This document shows, in pieces, positions 41,810 through 50,300 of a stretch of 64,000 bases of DNA. Each line of letters begins with the position of its first letter. Within the stretch, counting starts at the first letter, position 1. The stretch is from NCBI RefSeq assembly GCF_004295585.1, contig NZ_AP019400.1, positions 186,001-250,000 on the forward strand, read 5' to 3'. The stretch is from Cohnella abietis. Its GTDB lineage: Bacteria; Bacillota; Bacilli; Paenibacillales; Paenibacillaceae. The notes beneath the pieces were generated by a model that saw only the letters and a list, made by a program, of their open reading frames with translations, did not search any database and was not told the DNA's origin. The position numbers were made by a program, and so were the translations under genes.

Positions 41810-42398
41810 ATTGTTCGCCAATCTGCTAAAAGAGGAAAAGTGGCTAAACGACCGATTGGCCGAAGGATTTGCTTGCGAAAAGATCAGCTCGTTCGGCTCG
41901 TATACATTCCGGCAGTCAAACCGCAAAATGGTAATCCGTCTGGATTATCAGGATTATATGAGTGCGGAGAAATTTGGAGAATATAAAATGACTTATTCGG
42001 ATTTCGGATGGACTCATCTGAAGGGCAGCCGCTGGGGGAGCATACAATATTGGCAAAAAAATGCGGATGGCCGCGACGAGATTTTTTCAGATGCCGGATC
42101 GCAGGTTGCTTATTATAAACGCCTTATAAAGTATTCCCTGATGACCGCATGTCTCTTTTATATTTATACAATGATCATGTTCAAAGGGAATATTTTCGTA
42201 GCCCTTTTTGATATCAAAGCAAGCTATTTAACCAACGGTTTATGGGAGATGGAAGGTTCAAAATTCTGGTTGGGGTTTTTATTCGAAACCCCTTTTGCTA
42301 TGCTGCGCTTCTTGCCAGCCTGGATTTGCACGGTCGCCTGCATCATGTTCCTATACAGCTACATCCAATACAATAAAAAGAAGAATAACTACATTTGA
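41796..42398 (+). CDS. DUF2812 membrane protein
   Basis: 200 residues from ATG 41796 (GAGGGAG just before), overlapping the padR stop by 14 bp. The N-terminal DUF2812 domain (FANLLKEEKWLNDRLAEGFA, then YMSAEKFGEYKMTYSDFGWT) is followed by helices at about 113-133 (SLMTACLFYIYTMIMF) and 165-190 (FLPAWICTVACIMFLYSYIQ). The family is unassigned but regularly coded with PadR. A truncated duplicate lies at 35952-36310. The stop is 26 bp from scar C. Confidence 0.88.
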   Translation: MKKLRLFANLLKEEKWLNDRLAEGFACEKISSFGSYTFRQSNRKMVIRLDYQDYMSAEKFGEYKMTYSDFGWTHLKGSRWGSIQYWQKNADGRDEIFSDAGSQVAYYKRLIKYSLMTACLFYIYTMIMFKGNIFVALFDIKASYLTNGLWEMEGSKFWLGFLFETPFAMLRFLPAWICTVACIMFLYSYIQYNKKKNNYI

Positions 42399-42423
42399 GG
42401 GACTGCTCCCTAGAGTGAGGTCC

Positions 42424-42574
42424 TTGCGGGCAACGACAGTTGGAGTGACTGGATTTCGTACAGCGAGAACCCGATTGCAGTGGGGGACGAATAAGAGTCG
42501 AAAGACGTATAATAGTTTATTGATTATTAATACAGAGCGCGGTGGGTTTGATGCCGTCGCTCTGTATTTTTTAT
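42424..42574 (+). repeat. Scar C: sulfurtransferase 3' end and hairpin
   Basis: Core at 42438-42460, codons for SWSDWISYSENPIAVGDE to a stop at about 42493. ATACAGAGCG (42530-42539) pairs with CGCTCTGTAT (42558-42567), followed by six T. The segment 42580-42630 after it was also copied to 36310-36360. Confidence 0.8.
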
Positions 42575-42693
42575 GGTCGTTTATCTGATGCAAAGCCTCT
42601 TTCAAGTGGTTAATTTCTTTCATAATTCTTTCATAGCGCTATGTTAGACTTCGAATTGATGAACTTCACAATAAGAGAGAAGAGGATAAACAA

Positions 42694-45063
42694 ATGAAAT
42701 TTCTAACACGGCAAAAATCCCTATTTGTAAAAGTTGCGTTGGCAATCGCTCTACTATTTACGGTACAGACGCCTTTGCAATCTTTTGCAGCACCCTTTCA
42801 GAGTAAGACTAGCTATTCGACAGGCATAAGAACTTCTGATGTAACTAGCGCCGATTTTAACAACGATGGTCATCTAGATCTTGCTGTTTCAAGCTTATAT
42901 TCTTCCACTTCCAACATCTCAGTTCGACTTGGCAATGGAGATGGAACCTTTGGAGCTTCGACCCTATACGATGCCGGAGGTAAGGCTGAAGCCATAACGA
43001 CGGCGGACTTTAATGGGGATGGGAACGTCGATTTGGCAACCGCTAACAGGGATTCTAATACGATTTCCGTTCTACTAGGAGATGGCAACGGGAACTTTGC
43101 AAACGCAAAAGTTACTCCTATAGGCACCAGCGTTTTTTCTCTTGCTGCAGCGGATTTTAATAAGGATGGGAAAATGGATTTGGTAGTGTCCCCTTCTGGA
43201 AGCCAAGTTGTGTATGTGATGCTGGGGAAGGGTGATGGAACATTTGAACCTCAGAAATATGTCGTCACCGGGGCCAGGTCTTATCAAGTTGCGACTGGGG
43301 ATTTTAATGCGGATGGTAATGCAGATTTTGTGGTTTGTAATTTTGATGATGGTACAGTTAGCGTTCTCTTAGGGAATGGTGACGGGACCTTCGAACCCAA
43401 AGTAGATTATACAACTGGGCAAAACCCTCGAAGAGTAGTTATCGGTGATCTGAACAAGGATGGACACTTAGATTTGATTACGAGTAACTACTCGGGTACT
43501 GTTTCTATTCTACTGGGGAAGGGTGACGGTACATTTAATAGCACGGTTAATCAAACTACTGGAGGGAACGAACCGTGGGCTGTCTTAATTGGGGACTTCA
43601 CAGGCGATGGGGAAGTAGATCTATTAGTGGGCAATTATGCCTCTACCACTCTCTCGATCTTGACTGGCCGTGGTGATGGAACCTTTGAAACAGCAACTAC
43701 CAATAATATTGATTTGAGCAACGTAATCAACTTTGTTAGCGGTAATTTTAACGGCGATAGCGTGTTGGATGTGGTACTTGTTAGTGAATCTTCAACTAAT
43801 CTCTACGTTCTTCTAGGTAATAGTAGAAATGCAGATTTACAAGATTTGAGCCTGTCAGCAGGGACAGTACTGAACATACCATTCAGTGCGGGTACACTCG
43901 GTTATACGTCGAGCGTAGACTATAGCGTGTATGAAATAAGAGTAACGCCGACCGTATTCGACCCTACGGCTAGGGTGACGGTGCAGATGAATGGCAGTGG
44001 CACGCCAAAAGTGGTAGCCAACGGGGCTGCGAGCAGCGCTCTGCCATTGATCGTAGGTGTTAATACCATTGAAGTCGTGGTCACTGCGCAGGATGGAACT
44101 ACAAAGAAGACATACACGGTGGATGTAACACGTCAGTCCCAGCCTCCTAGCTCAGGAGGGGTCGTTACGCCTACACTCAGCGCGAATGCGAATCTTAACG
44201 AATTAAGCCTAACAGGGGGAGCAGCGTTAAGCCCTGCGTTTACTTCAAACGTATATAGCTACACGTCGAGCGTGGCGAATCACATAGAAGGTGTTAGCAT
44301 AATCCCAACGTTGGCGGATGTGAAAGCGAACGTTAAGGTAAGGGTGAATGAGGGAGCGCTAGAGGCAGTTACTAGCGGAAGCACGAGCGGTACGTTGCCG
44401 CTGAATGTGGGAAAGAACGTGCTAGATGTGATCGTGACGGCCGAGGATGGCACAAGCAAGAGTTATACGATTTCCCTAACTCGTCAGACCGAGACAGGAA
44501 CTAAGCCACAGGAGGCTGTATGTACATTCACAGACATTGATGGGCACTGGGCAAAGGCAGCGATCTGTGAGGCAGCGGACCTAGGGATTGTTGAAGGTGT
44601 TAGTACAGATACATTTGCACCGGATAGAACCGTTACTCGAACGGAGTTTGCGATTATGATGCTGCGCACACTTCAAATCCCAATTGGCAAAGAGCCGGGC
44701 ACTCTTCCGTTCAGTGATAAGGAAAGCATTCCAGATTGGGCAGCGACATCAATCTCCGCAGGTGTAACTGAGGGGATGCTCGATGGTTACTCGGACGGCA
44801 CGTTCCGCTCGCAGCAGACTATTACACGGAGCGAGGTGGCTGCAATGATTGCGAAGGTAATGAAGTGGACGGCAACAACCGAGCGTTATTCAAGCTATGC
44901 CGACGGCACTAGCATTCCGGAGTGGGCACGAACCTATGTGGAGGCAGTATATGTGAGAGGGCTAATGCAGGGTCGCGGAAACAATCAGTTTGTACCAAAT
45001 GGGATTACGACAAGAGCGGAAGCTGCAGTCATGCTGCTTAGGCTACGGAACAATATGAAATAA
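42694..45063 (+). CDS. Secreted FG-GAP/VCBS-repeat protein with SLH anchor
   Basis: 789 residues, AGAGG about 8 bases before ATG. Signal peptide to about residue 32 (LQSFA-AP). Residues 45-385 hold about seven FG-GAP-type repeats with Ca-binding loops (ADFNNDGHLDLAVS, ADFNGDGNVDLATA, GDFNADGNADFVV and so on), predicting a seven-bladed propeller. Two cadherin-like beta-sandwich domains follow (about 390-485 and 500-600). Three SLH domains end the protein (about 610-789). The function is unknown; such propellers often bind glycans or proteins. It is the cassette missing from the eroded copy at 36 kb. Confidence 0.88.
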   Translation: MKFLTRQKSLFVKVALAIALLFTVQTPLQSFAAPFQSKTSYSTGIRTSDVTSADFNNDGHLDLAVSSLYSSTSNISVRLGNGDGTFGASTLYDAGGKAEAITTADFNGDGNVDLATANRDSNTISVLLGDGNGNFANAKVTPIGTSVFSLAAADFNKDGKMDLVVSPSGSQVVYVMLGKGDGTFEPQKYVVTGARSYQVATGDFNADGNADFVVCNFDDGTVSVLLGNGDGTFEPKVDYTTGQNPRRVVIGDLNKDGHLDLITSNYSGTVSILLGKGDGTFNSTVNQTTGGNEPWAVLIGDFTGDGEVDLLVGNYASTTLSILTGRGDGTFETATTNNIDLSNVINFVSGNFNGDSVLDVVLVSESSTNLYVLLGNSRNADLQDLSLSAGTVLNIPFSAGTLGYTSSVDYSVYEIRVTPTVFDPTARVTVQMNGSGTPKVVANGAASSALPLIVGVNTIEVVVTAQDGTTKKTYTVDVTRQSQPPSSGGVVTPTLSANANLNELSLTGGAALSPAFTSNVYSYTSSVANHIEGVSIIPTLADVKANVKVRVNEGALEAVTSGSTSGTLPLNVGKNVLDVIVTAEDGTSKSYTISLTRQTETGTKPQEAVCTFTDIDGHWAKAAICEAADLGIVEGVSTDTFAPDRTVTRTEFAIMMLRTLQIPIGKEPGTLPFSDKESIPDWAATSISAGVTEGMLDGYSDGTFRSQQTITRSEVAAMIAKVMKWTATTERYSSYADGTSIPEWARTYVEAVYVRGLMQGRGNNQFVPNGITTRAEAAVMLLRLRNNMK

Positions 45064-45080
45064 ATGTTGGTCCCATAAGG

Positions 45081-45287
45081 TGAAGCTGTATGCGGGGAGC
45101 TGGAGCGATTGGATTTCCTACGCCGACAACCCGATAGCTGTAGGTGATGAAAAAGAGCCGAGAACCCGATTGCAGTGGGGGACGAATCTTAAATACAGAG
45201 CATTGTAAGATCATGCGCCTGTACAGGCTGTCCAGAATGGGCCGAAGTCAACACGGATTCAACACTTAGTCGCTGAAAATACTTACA
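45081..45287 (+). repeat. Scar D: longest sulfurtransferase 3' end, partial second copy, repeat
   Basis: 45081-45155 matches the sulfurtransferase tail from codons VKLYAGSWSDWISYADNPIA on. A second partial copy of the tail (GAACCCGATTGCAGTGGGG) follows at 45162-45180. ATACAGAGC (45193-45201) has lost its pairing arm. AGTCAACACGGATTCAAC lies at 45246-45263, and CTGAAAATACTTACAG follows. This scar shows that scars can be stacked. Confidence 0.8.
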
Positions 45288-45459
45288 GCGCGGCTCCAAA
45301 TCGAGCGCGCGCTCTCATGTTCTGTGCCAACACAGAAGGGCCGGGAAGTCACCCATCACAGGTGTCTCCCCGGCCCTAGCTCTGTTTAGTTGGAAGAGGG
45401 GGCACTCTGTACCAAGTCAACTCTACTGAGCTTTTTGGTTAGCAATATAACGATCTATA

Positions 45460-45774
45460 CTAAAAGTTTATCCCGAGTGAAGAAACACCTCGGAGTACGG
45501 TTCTCCACTCTTCTAACATTTGATTCAAATAATCCTCGCCGGAAGGAGTAATACCATAGTATTTTCGTGCTGGACCGTTCGGTGATTCCTTTTGCGTAAT
45601 GTCGGTATAGCCGGTTGTATTTAACCTACGAAGAATGGTATAAATGGACCCCTCATAAACATCCGGGAAAACCTGTCTAACGGATTTCATAAGTTCATAT
45701 CCATACAGCGGTTCGTCTTTAAGCTTAAAGAGAATACACATTTCAAGTATTCCTTTTTTCATTTGAGCTTCCAA
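45460..45774 (-). CDS. PadR-family transcriptional regulator (copy 2)
   Basis: 104 residues from TTG 45774, 6 bases after AGAGGTG. It differs from the copy at 36615-36929 by one residue (D in YTDIT). The winged helix is intact and both copies look functional. It follows the DUF1700-RDD gene by 12 bp and should control the promoter at 46630-46675. Confidence 0.92.
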   Translation of the reverse strand: MEAQMKKGILEMCILFKLKDEPLYGYELMKSVRQVFPDVYEGSIYTILRRLNTTGYTDITQKESPNGPARKYYGITPSGEDYLNQMLEEWRTVLRGVSSLGINF

Positions 45775-45786
45775 ATTAATCACCTC

Positions 45787-46602
45787 TTACACATCTGACA
45801 CAATGGTATCGGCCAGCATATCGTGAAGTGCTTTATGTTCTTTTGTAAATAAGATTGTAAAAATAGATATAAGGGGAAGAATTGGGATGGAGTTGAGGAG
45901 CGTTTTACCTAAAAATTCCCGATAAAAAATAGCTTTAGTCGTAGTCGGTTCGGTACTCGAATATCGAATTTGGATGTGCATCAGTTTCTTGCCGATCGTC
46001 TGCCCTTTGAATAGTAGGGTGCAAATCAAGGAATAGAAAACATAAAAGACAAGACACATAATTGCCAGAATAGATCTGGCAGGCATCGGGTGTTTGGCAT
46101 TCTTTCGTTGTTCCTCTACGACCGTTCGGACCCCGTTTTCGTTGTCCACAGATTCTGTTCTCGAACTGATGGCTACCGATGAAGTGGAATCGCTTGTTGT
46201 ATAGATCATAAGCGCTTGAGTTGCCAAAACTCCGTTTGCGGGGCTAGGATAGGCAGCAATCAAAAAATAGGGAAGCGAATAAGCTCCTATAAAAATCGAT
46301 AATAGTAGCATGGGAATTACAGCGATAACCGCATCTATGAGGTAAGCGCATATACGACGGCCAGGATTGGTTATGCGTTTATTCAGTTGCTTAGTTCCTT
46401 GGTTGCTATGTTCTTCTAATAATGATTTTGCTATAAACGCAGGCGAACCAAGCTCTTTTGAGATTTCCTCGTCGGTTCTTCCATCTTCTTCACCGGAGAT
46501 AAAAAAACTTTCGTAGTCGGACAAAATATCTTTTAATTCGTCCGGTGACACTCGTGTTTCTAAATTTAATTTTAATTCACGTAGAAATTCAGATCGTTTC
46601 AT
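45787..46602 (-). CDS. DUF1700-RDD fusion membrane protein (copy 2)
   Basis: 271 residues with the same sequence as the copy at 36942-37757; the DNA differs at a few silent positions (for example GGCCAG/GGCAAG near the 3' end). HAAS/DUF1700 helices at the N-terminus, RDD domain with four hydrophobic segments after about residue 80. Transcribed first in the operon, with PadR second. Confidence 0.88.
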   Translation of the reverse strand: MKRSEFLRELKLNLETRVSPDELKDILSDYESFFISGEEDGRTDEEISKELGSPAFIAKSLLEEHSNQGTKQLNKRITNPGRRICAYLIDAVIAVIPMLLLSIFIGAYSLPYFLIAAYPSPANGVLATQALMIYTTSDSTSSVAISSRTESVDNENGVRTVVEEQRKNAKHPMPARSILAIMCLVFYVFYSLICTLLFKGQTIGKKLMHIQIRYSSTEPTTTKAIFYREFLGKTLLNSIPILPLISIFTILFTKEHKALHDMLADTIVSDV

Positions 46603-46629
46603 GCGGTTATCCTCCGATACTGATTATTA

Positions 46630-46675
46630 AACAGTAGTATGGTTTTAGTATAGATTACTACTGTTCAATAAACAA
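46630..46675 (-). promoter_or_regulatory. Promoter and PadR-type operator (copy 2)
   Basis: The same elements as at 37785-37830, shifted by 8845 bp: AACAGTAG and CTACTGTT arms, TTGTTT and TATACT boxes 17 bp apart on the minus strand. Confidence 0.6.
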
Positions 46676-46752
46676 TACTGAATTTTTGTGATATGCAATC
46701 AAGATTGGTTTGTACTTGGAATATAAAAGATATATGACAATGCCAATTCAAC

Positions 46753-46775
46753 AGCTGGAGTGATTGGATTAGCTA
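46753..46775 (+). repeat. Sulfurtransferase core, copy G
   Basis: TGGAGTGATTGGATT followed by AGCTA. The AGCTA ending is shared only with copy H at 63723, while copies A-D continue with TTC. There is no hairpin or longer tail here. Confidence 0.65.
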
Positions 46776-46897
46776 AGCGGGGAATGCTGTTGTTGTCGGG
46801 CCGGGGGTCCAAAATGTAACAACTGACGATCATTCGTATTTTTATCATGCATAAAAACTCTGCCCTCAAATCGGTCAGAGTTGCAGCAATCAAATGA

Positions 46898-47167
46898 TTA
46901 TAAGATTTTCGTTTTTACCATCTTGCGCCAATTGTCCTTTCCCATCGCCATGATGACAAATCTGTTCATGGATTCATCGTAAGGATAAAAGTCCCGAATG
47001 GAGGAGTCTGGCGTACCTGCCCCCTGAATCCATTTCTCTAACCTATCAAATTCCGATTTTTCAGTTAAATAGTTACCAAGCTCGGGCTGCGTCTTCGTGG
47101 TACCCGTAATATAATGAGAAATCATTACAGACTCTGGTTCCTCATTGGAAGAAGGCGGAGGACTCAC
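46898..47167 (-). pseudogene. C-terminal remnant of an unknown protein
   Basis: An 89-codon frame starting right after a stop with no ribosome binding site. It reads PPPSSNEEPESVMISHYI, then LEKWIQGAGTPDSSIRDFYP, and looks like the end of a larger, truncated extracellular or membrane protein. A GTG could start it but nothing supports this. No family recognised. Confidence 0.4.
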
Positions 47168-47203
47168 TTCGCTAGATTATACGATAGAAAAGGAGATTGT
47201 ATA

Positions 47204-47251
47204 ATGAAAGGCAAAAAAATGTTGCTCAGTGTCGTTGCCCATGCCGGGTGA
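47204..47251 (+). pseudogene. Truncated gene start (15 codons)
   Basis: AGGAG is followed 8 bases later by ATG and a short signal-peptide-like sequence (MKGKKMLLSVVAHAG), then TGA. The terminator at 47258 follows at once. It may be the stump of a deleted secreted-protein gene or a real micropeptide. Confidence 0.3.
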
Positions 47252-47257
47252 ACTAAC

Positions 47258-47307
47258 AAAACAAGCTGCCGAATCGTCTCTGCGACGTTCGACAGCTTGT
47301 TTTGTTT
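47258..47307. terminator. Bidirectional terminator
   Basis: AAAACAAGCTG (47258-47268) pairs with CAGCTTGTTTT (47293-47303), with inner pairing CGAA/TTCG. It lies 31 bp beyond the stop of the 2716-codon gene. Confidence 0.8.
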
Positions 47308-47337
47308 AGTGCCTGCTGTAGCAGGCGGGCTTCCTTC

Positions 47338-50300
47338 TTACCAAATCGGCTCAGGGATGAGCTCCGTCATCGATTCCGAACCATCCGAGTTCCGTTTATA
47401 GCTATGCGACTTCACGCTTTCCTCTACATCGCCAAACGCCCAGAATGAAGGGCTGACGTCAGGGAACGTTTGGCCTGTCTGCGTAAGCGGGCCTCTGAAT
47501 AACAGACGGTTAATCATGGCAACTGCCTCGGCGCGAATCATTTTTCTGCCTGGGCCGAAAGTGCCGTCTGGATAACCGGAAATGATGTGATAACGGTAAA
47601 TCTCTTCGATAGCATTTTTTGCCCAGTGCTGCCCAATATCCGTAAAGTGCAGATCAGCTGGAGCGGGAGCAGTCAGCTTCAAGTACTTGGAGATGACTTG
47701 TGAAAGCTCCGCGCGGGTAATGGCGTTATTCGGGCGGAACGTTTTGTCTTCATAACCACTGAATAACCCAGCCTTCACTGTGGCCTCAATATATCCGCCA
47801 GCCCAGAAAGTTGGCTCCACATCCGGGAATAGCTTCGCGCCTGTTACGGTGCTGCGCAAGTCCAAAAGGCGGGCAAAGATAGCTGCAATTTCCGCTCTTG
47901 TTATAGTGCGCTGCGACTTAAACTCGCCGTCCGGATATCCGAGTATATAACGAGTGTGCCGCTGCTCCGCGTAACGTTTCGAGAATAAAAGTACCTGAAG
48001 CTTGGATGTGTCGTCGTCTACGTTAATTAGATTGTCCGTACTGGTTATAGTCGCTGTGTTGTCCACCCGTACTTCGGCTTTCAGTAAGCCTGTGGCTTGC
48101 ACCTTTACCTTGTAAACGATGGTGCCCTTGCCTCCGGCCGGAAGATCGCCTATTTTCCAACTGATGAGATTGCCATTAACGGATCCGTTAGCTGCGTCCG
48201 AAACGCTGGTGAACAGCGGCACCTCAGCCTGAACCACTACACCATGCGCAATTTCGTTTGTTTTATTGGTGTATACCACAGTATAAGTAATTTCGCTGCC
48301 TTCCTCATAGCTTGCTTTGTCCGAGTAAAGGTGAGCGGCCAGATCTCTTTGTCCAGGCAATGGGATCGTTCCACCGCCTCCAGATCCATTGGATGGACCT
48401 GTTGAAACAATTCGACTCAATGTTAAATCATGTCTAACAATATCTAGCTCTACTGAAATGGTAGGACTTATATATCCGTGATAGCCGGGTTTTGTTACTC
48501 TCAAGTAATAATCGGTATGATCGTATACCATGAAAGCATAATCCCCTGCCGCATCGGAATCCTGTGGGCTGGCATTATCATTCGGAGCAAAACCGACAAT
48601 GGCAGGCAATGATACAGGCGTATTAGGAACAAGGCCTTTTAAGATGTTTCTTGGCGTATCAGCATAATACAATTCTACATGCGCTCCTTCAATCGGAGCG
48701 TTCGTGTCGTAGTCGGTAATTTTTCCGTAAGGGTCAATGAGCTCTTGGATAATGTTCAGTTCTCCGCCTTGCGTTACCTGCACCGTAGGCAGCCCATTTA
48801 CAGTTCCATTGACAATAATAGAACGTCCTGGTGCAAGCTCATAGCTCAGCTCCAGCTTATAGCTTCCCTGTGGCACGTTCTTCAAGCTGAAAGTACCGTT
48901 AAGCGCAAGCGGCTCTGAAGCGCCAACCTGGGCGTTACTAGTGATATCCAGCAAGCGAACCGTTAGCTTGGATTGCAGCGCAGGAGCAAGAAGGCCAGCT
49001 CCGCCGCCGGATAGGCTGAACAAAATAATGCCGGTTGCGCCTTTATTAGGTACGAACACATCGTTGCCTAGTCCGCTGATGTTTCCTGCAGTTACCGTCT
49101 GTTGGAATGCGATATTTTCGGTATGTCCTCCAACCTGAACAGGTTTTGTAATAACCAAATCATATTGGACATTGCCGCGCGGAATCGCAATTGTATATTT
49201 GCCGTCCGCTCCTGTTACTGCAGTGCCAGTAAAATCGATCACGCCGTCATTATCAAAATCCTTGGATATGACAACAACCGCTCCGCTCACTGGAACAGCA
49301 ACGCCATTAACCATTTCGGTCACAATTCCTTCAATAGAAGCAGGCTCAAAAGTTACAATAATATTGGCTTGTGCCAATTTATTATGGCTTGTATCAAAGG
49401 CTGTTGCCGTTACTGGGAAGCGTTCCGACAAAATACCGGAGATTTGCGACGATTGGAACAGCACGGATGCTTTCCCGTTAGCGTCAGTTACCGCCGTTGC
49501 TCCTGATGGGAACGAGCCTTTGCCAGGAGGAGCCGTGAACGTTACCGGCAGCCCTGCAACCGGATTTCCTTCCAGATCAGTTATCGTAGCTGTCAATCTC
49601 GATTGCGAATGCCCATCGCCAACGATAGTCGAAGGATTGGCATCAAGTGCTAGTTTGTAAGCTGTCAGTGCGACATCAACTACAATTTCCGTGTCGGCGC
49701 TCGAAGCTAATGCGAAAAATTGTGTTTGTCCGCTCGCATAGCCTTCTTTCTCTACAACGAGGCTGTAACGAGCCGCTTTTTGCTGGCCAAAGTTATAATC
49801 GCCGTTGGTATCTGCAGTAACCGTAGCGACTAATAAATGGTTAGCATCCTCGTTATAAAGCGTAACCTTCGCTTCAGGAATGCCGATTGCTGTAGATCCA
49901 TCCGTAATTAATCCTTTAATAATCAAGCTGTTTCTCACTGTAAAAGCGTTGTTAGCTCCTGTGCTGGCTGAGCTCCAATCGTCGGTTTGAATAACCGCAT
50001 CGGTAGAGCTAAGACCTTCAAAAGTCACCTGGAAGCTGTTCGAGTTGCCTAGACCATTGAGAATATCGTCCGGCAATCTTGTAAACACATTGCTCCATAT
50101 CTTATATCCATCCGTCACATAGGTCGTTGGATTGTCCAGTGTAAACAACACATCAACGGTATGGCCGTCATATACATAGCTAGCTTTCAGCTTCTGAATA
50201 TCGTTTGAGCTGGTGGCAGACAACTTGATAGGGTCGCCCGGCGCAAAAGTCGGCTCTGTCCATCCTATGCGCGCTTGGCTGCCTGTCCATCCATCCAGTT

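Noticed and set aside
30924..46775. Classical integron with attC sites
   Set aside because: The scars contain sulfurtransferase codons, a terminator hairpin and direct repeats, not the R/L box structure of attC, and no IntI gene is in the window.
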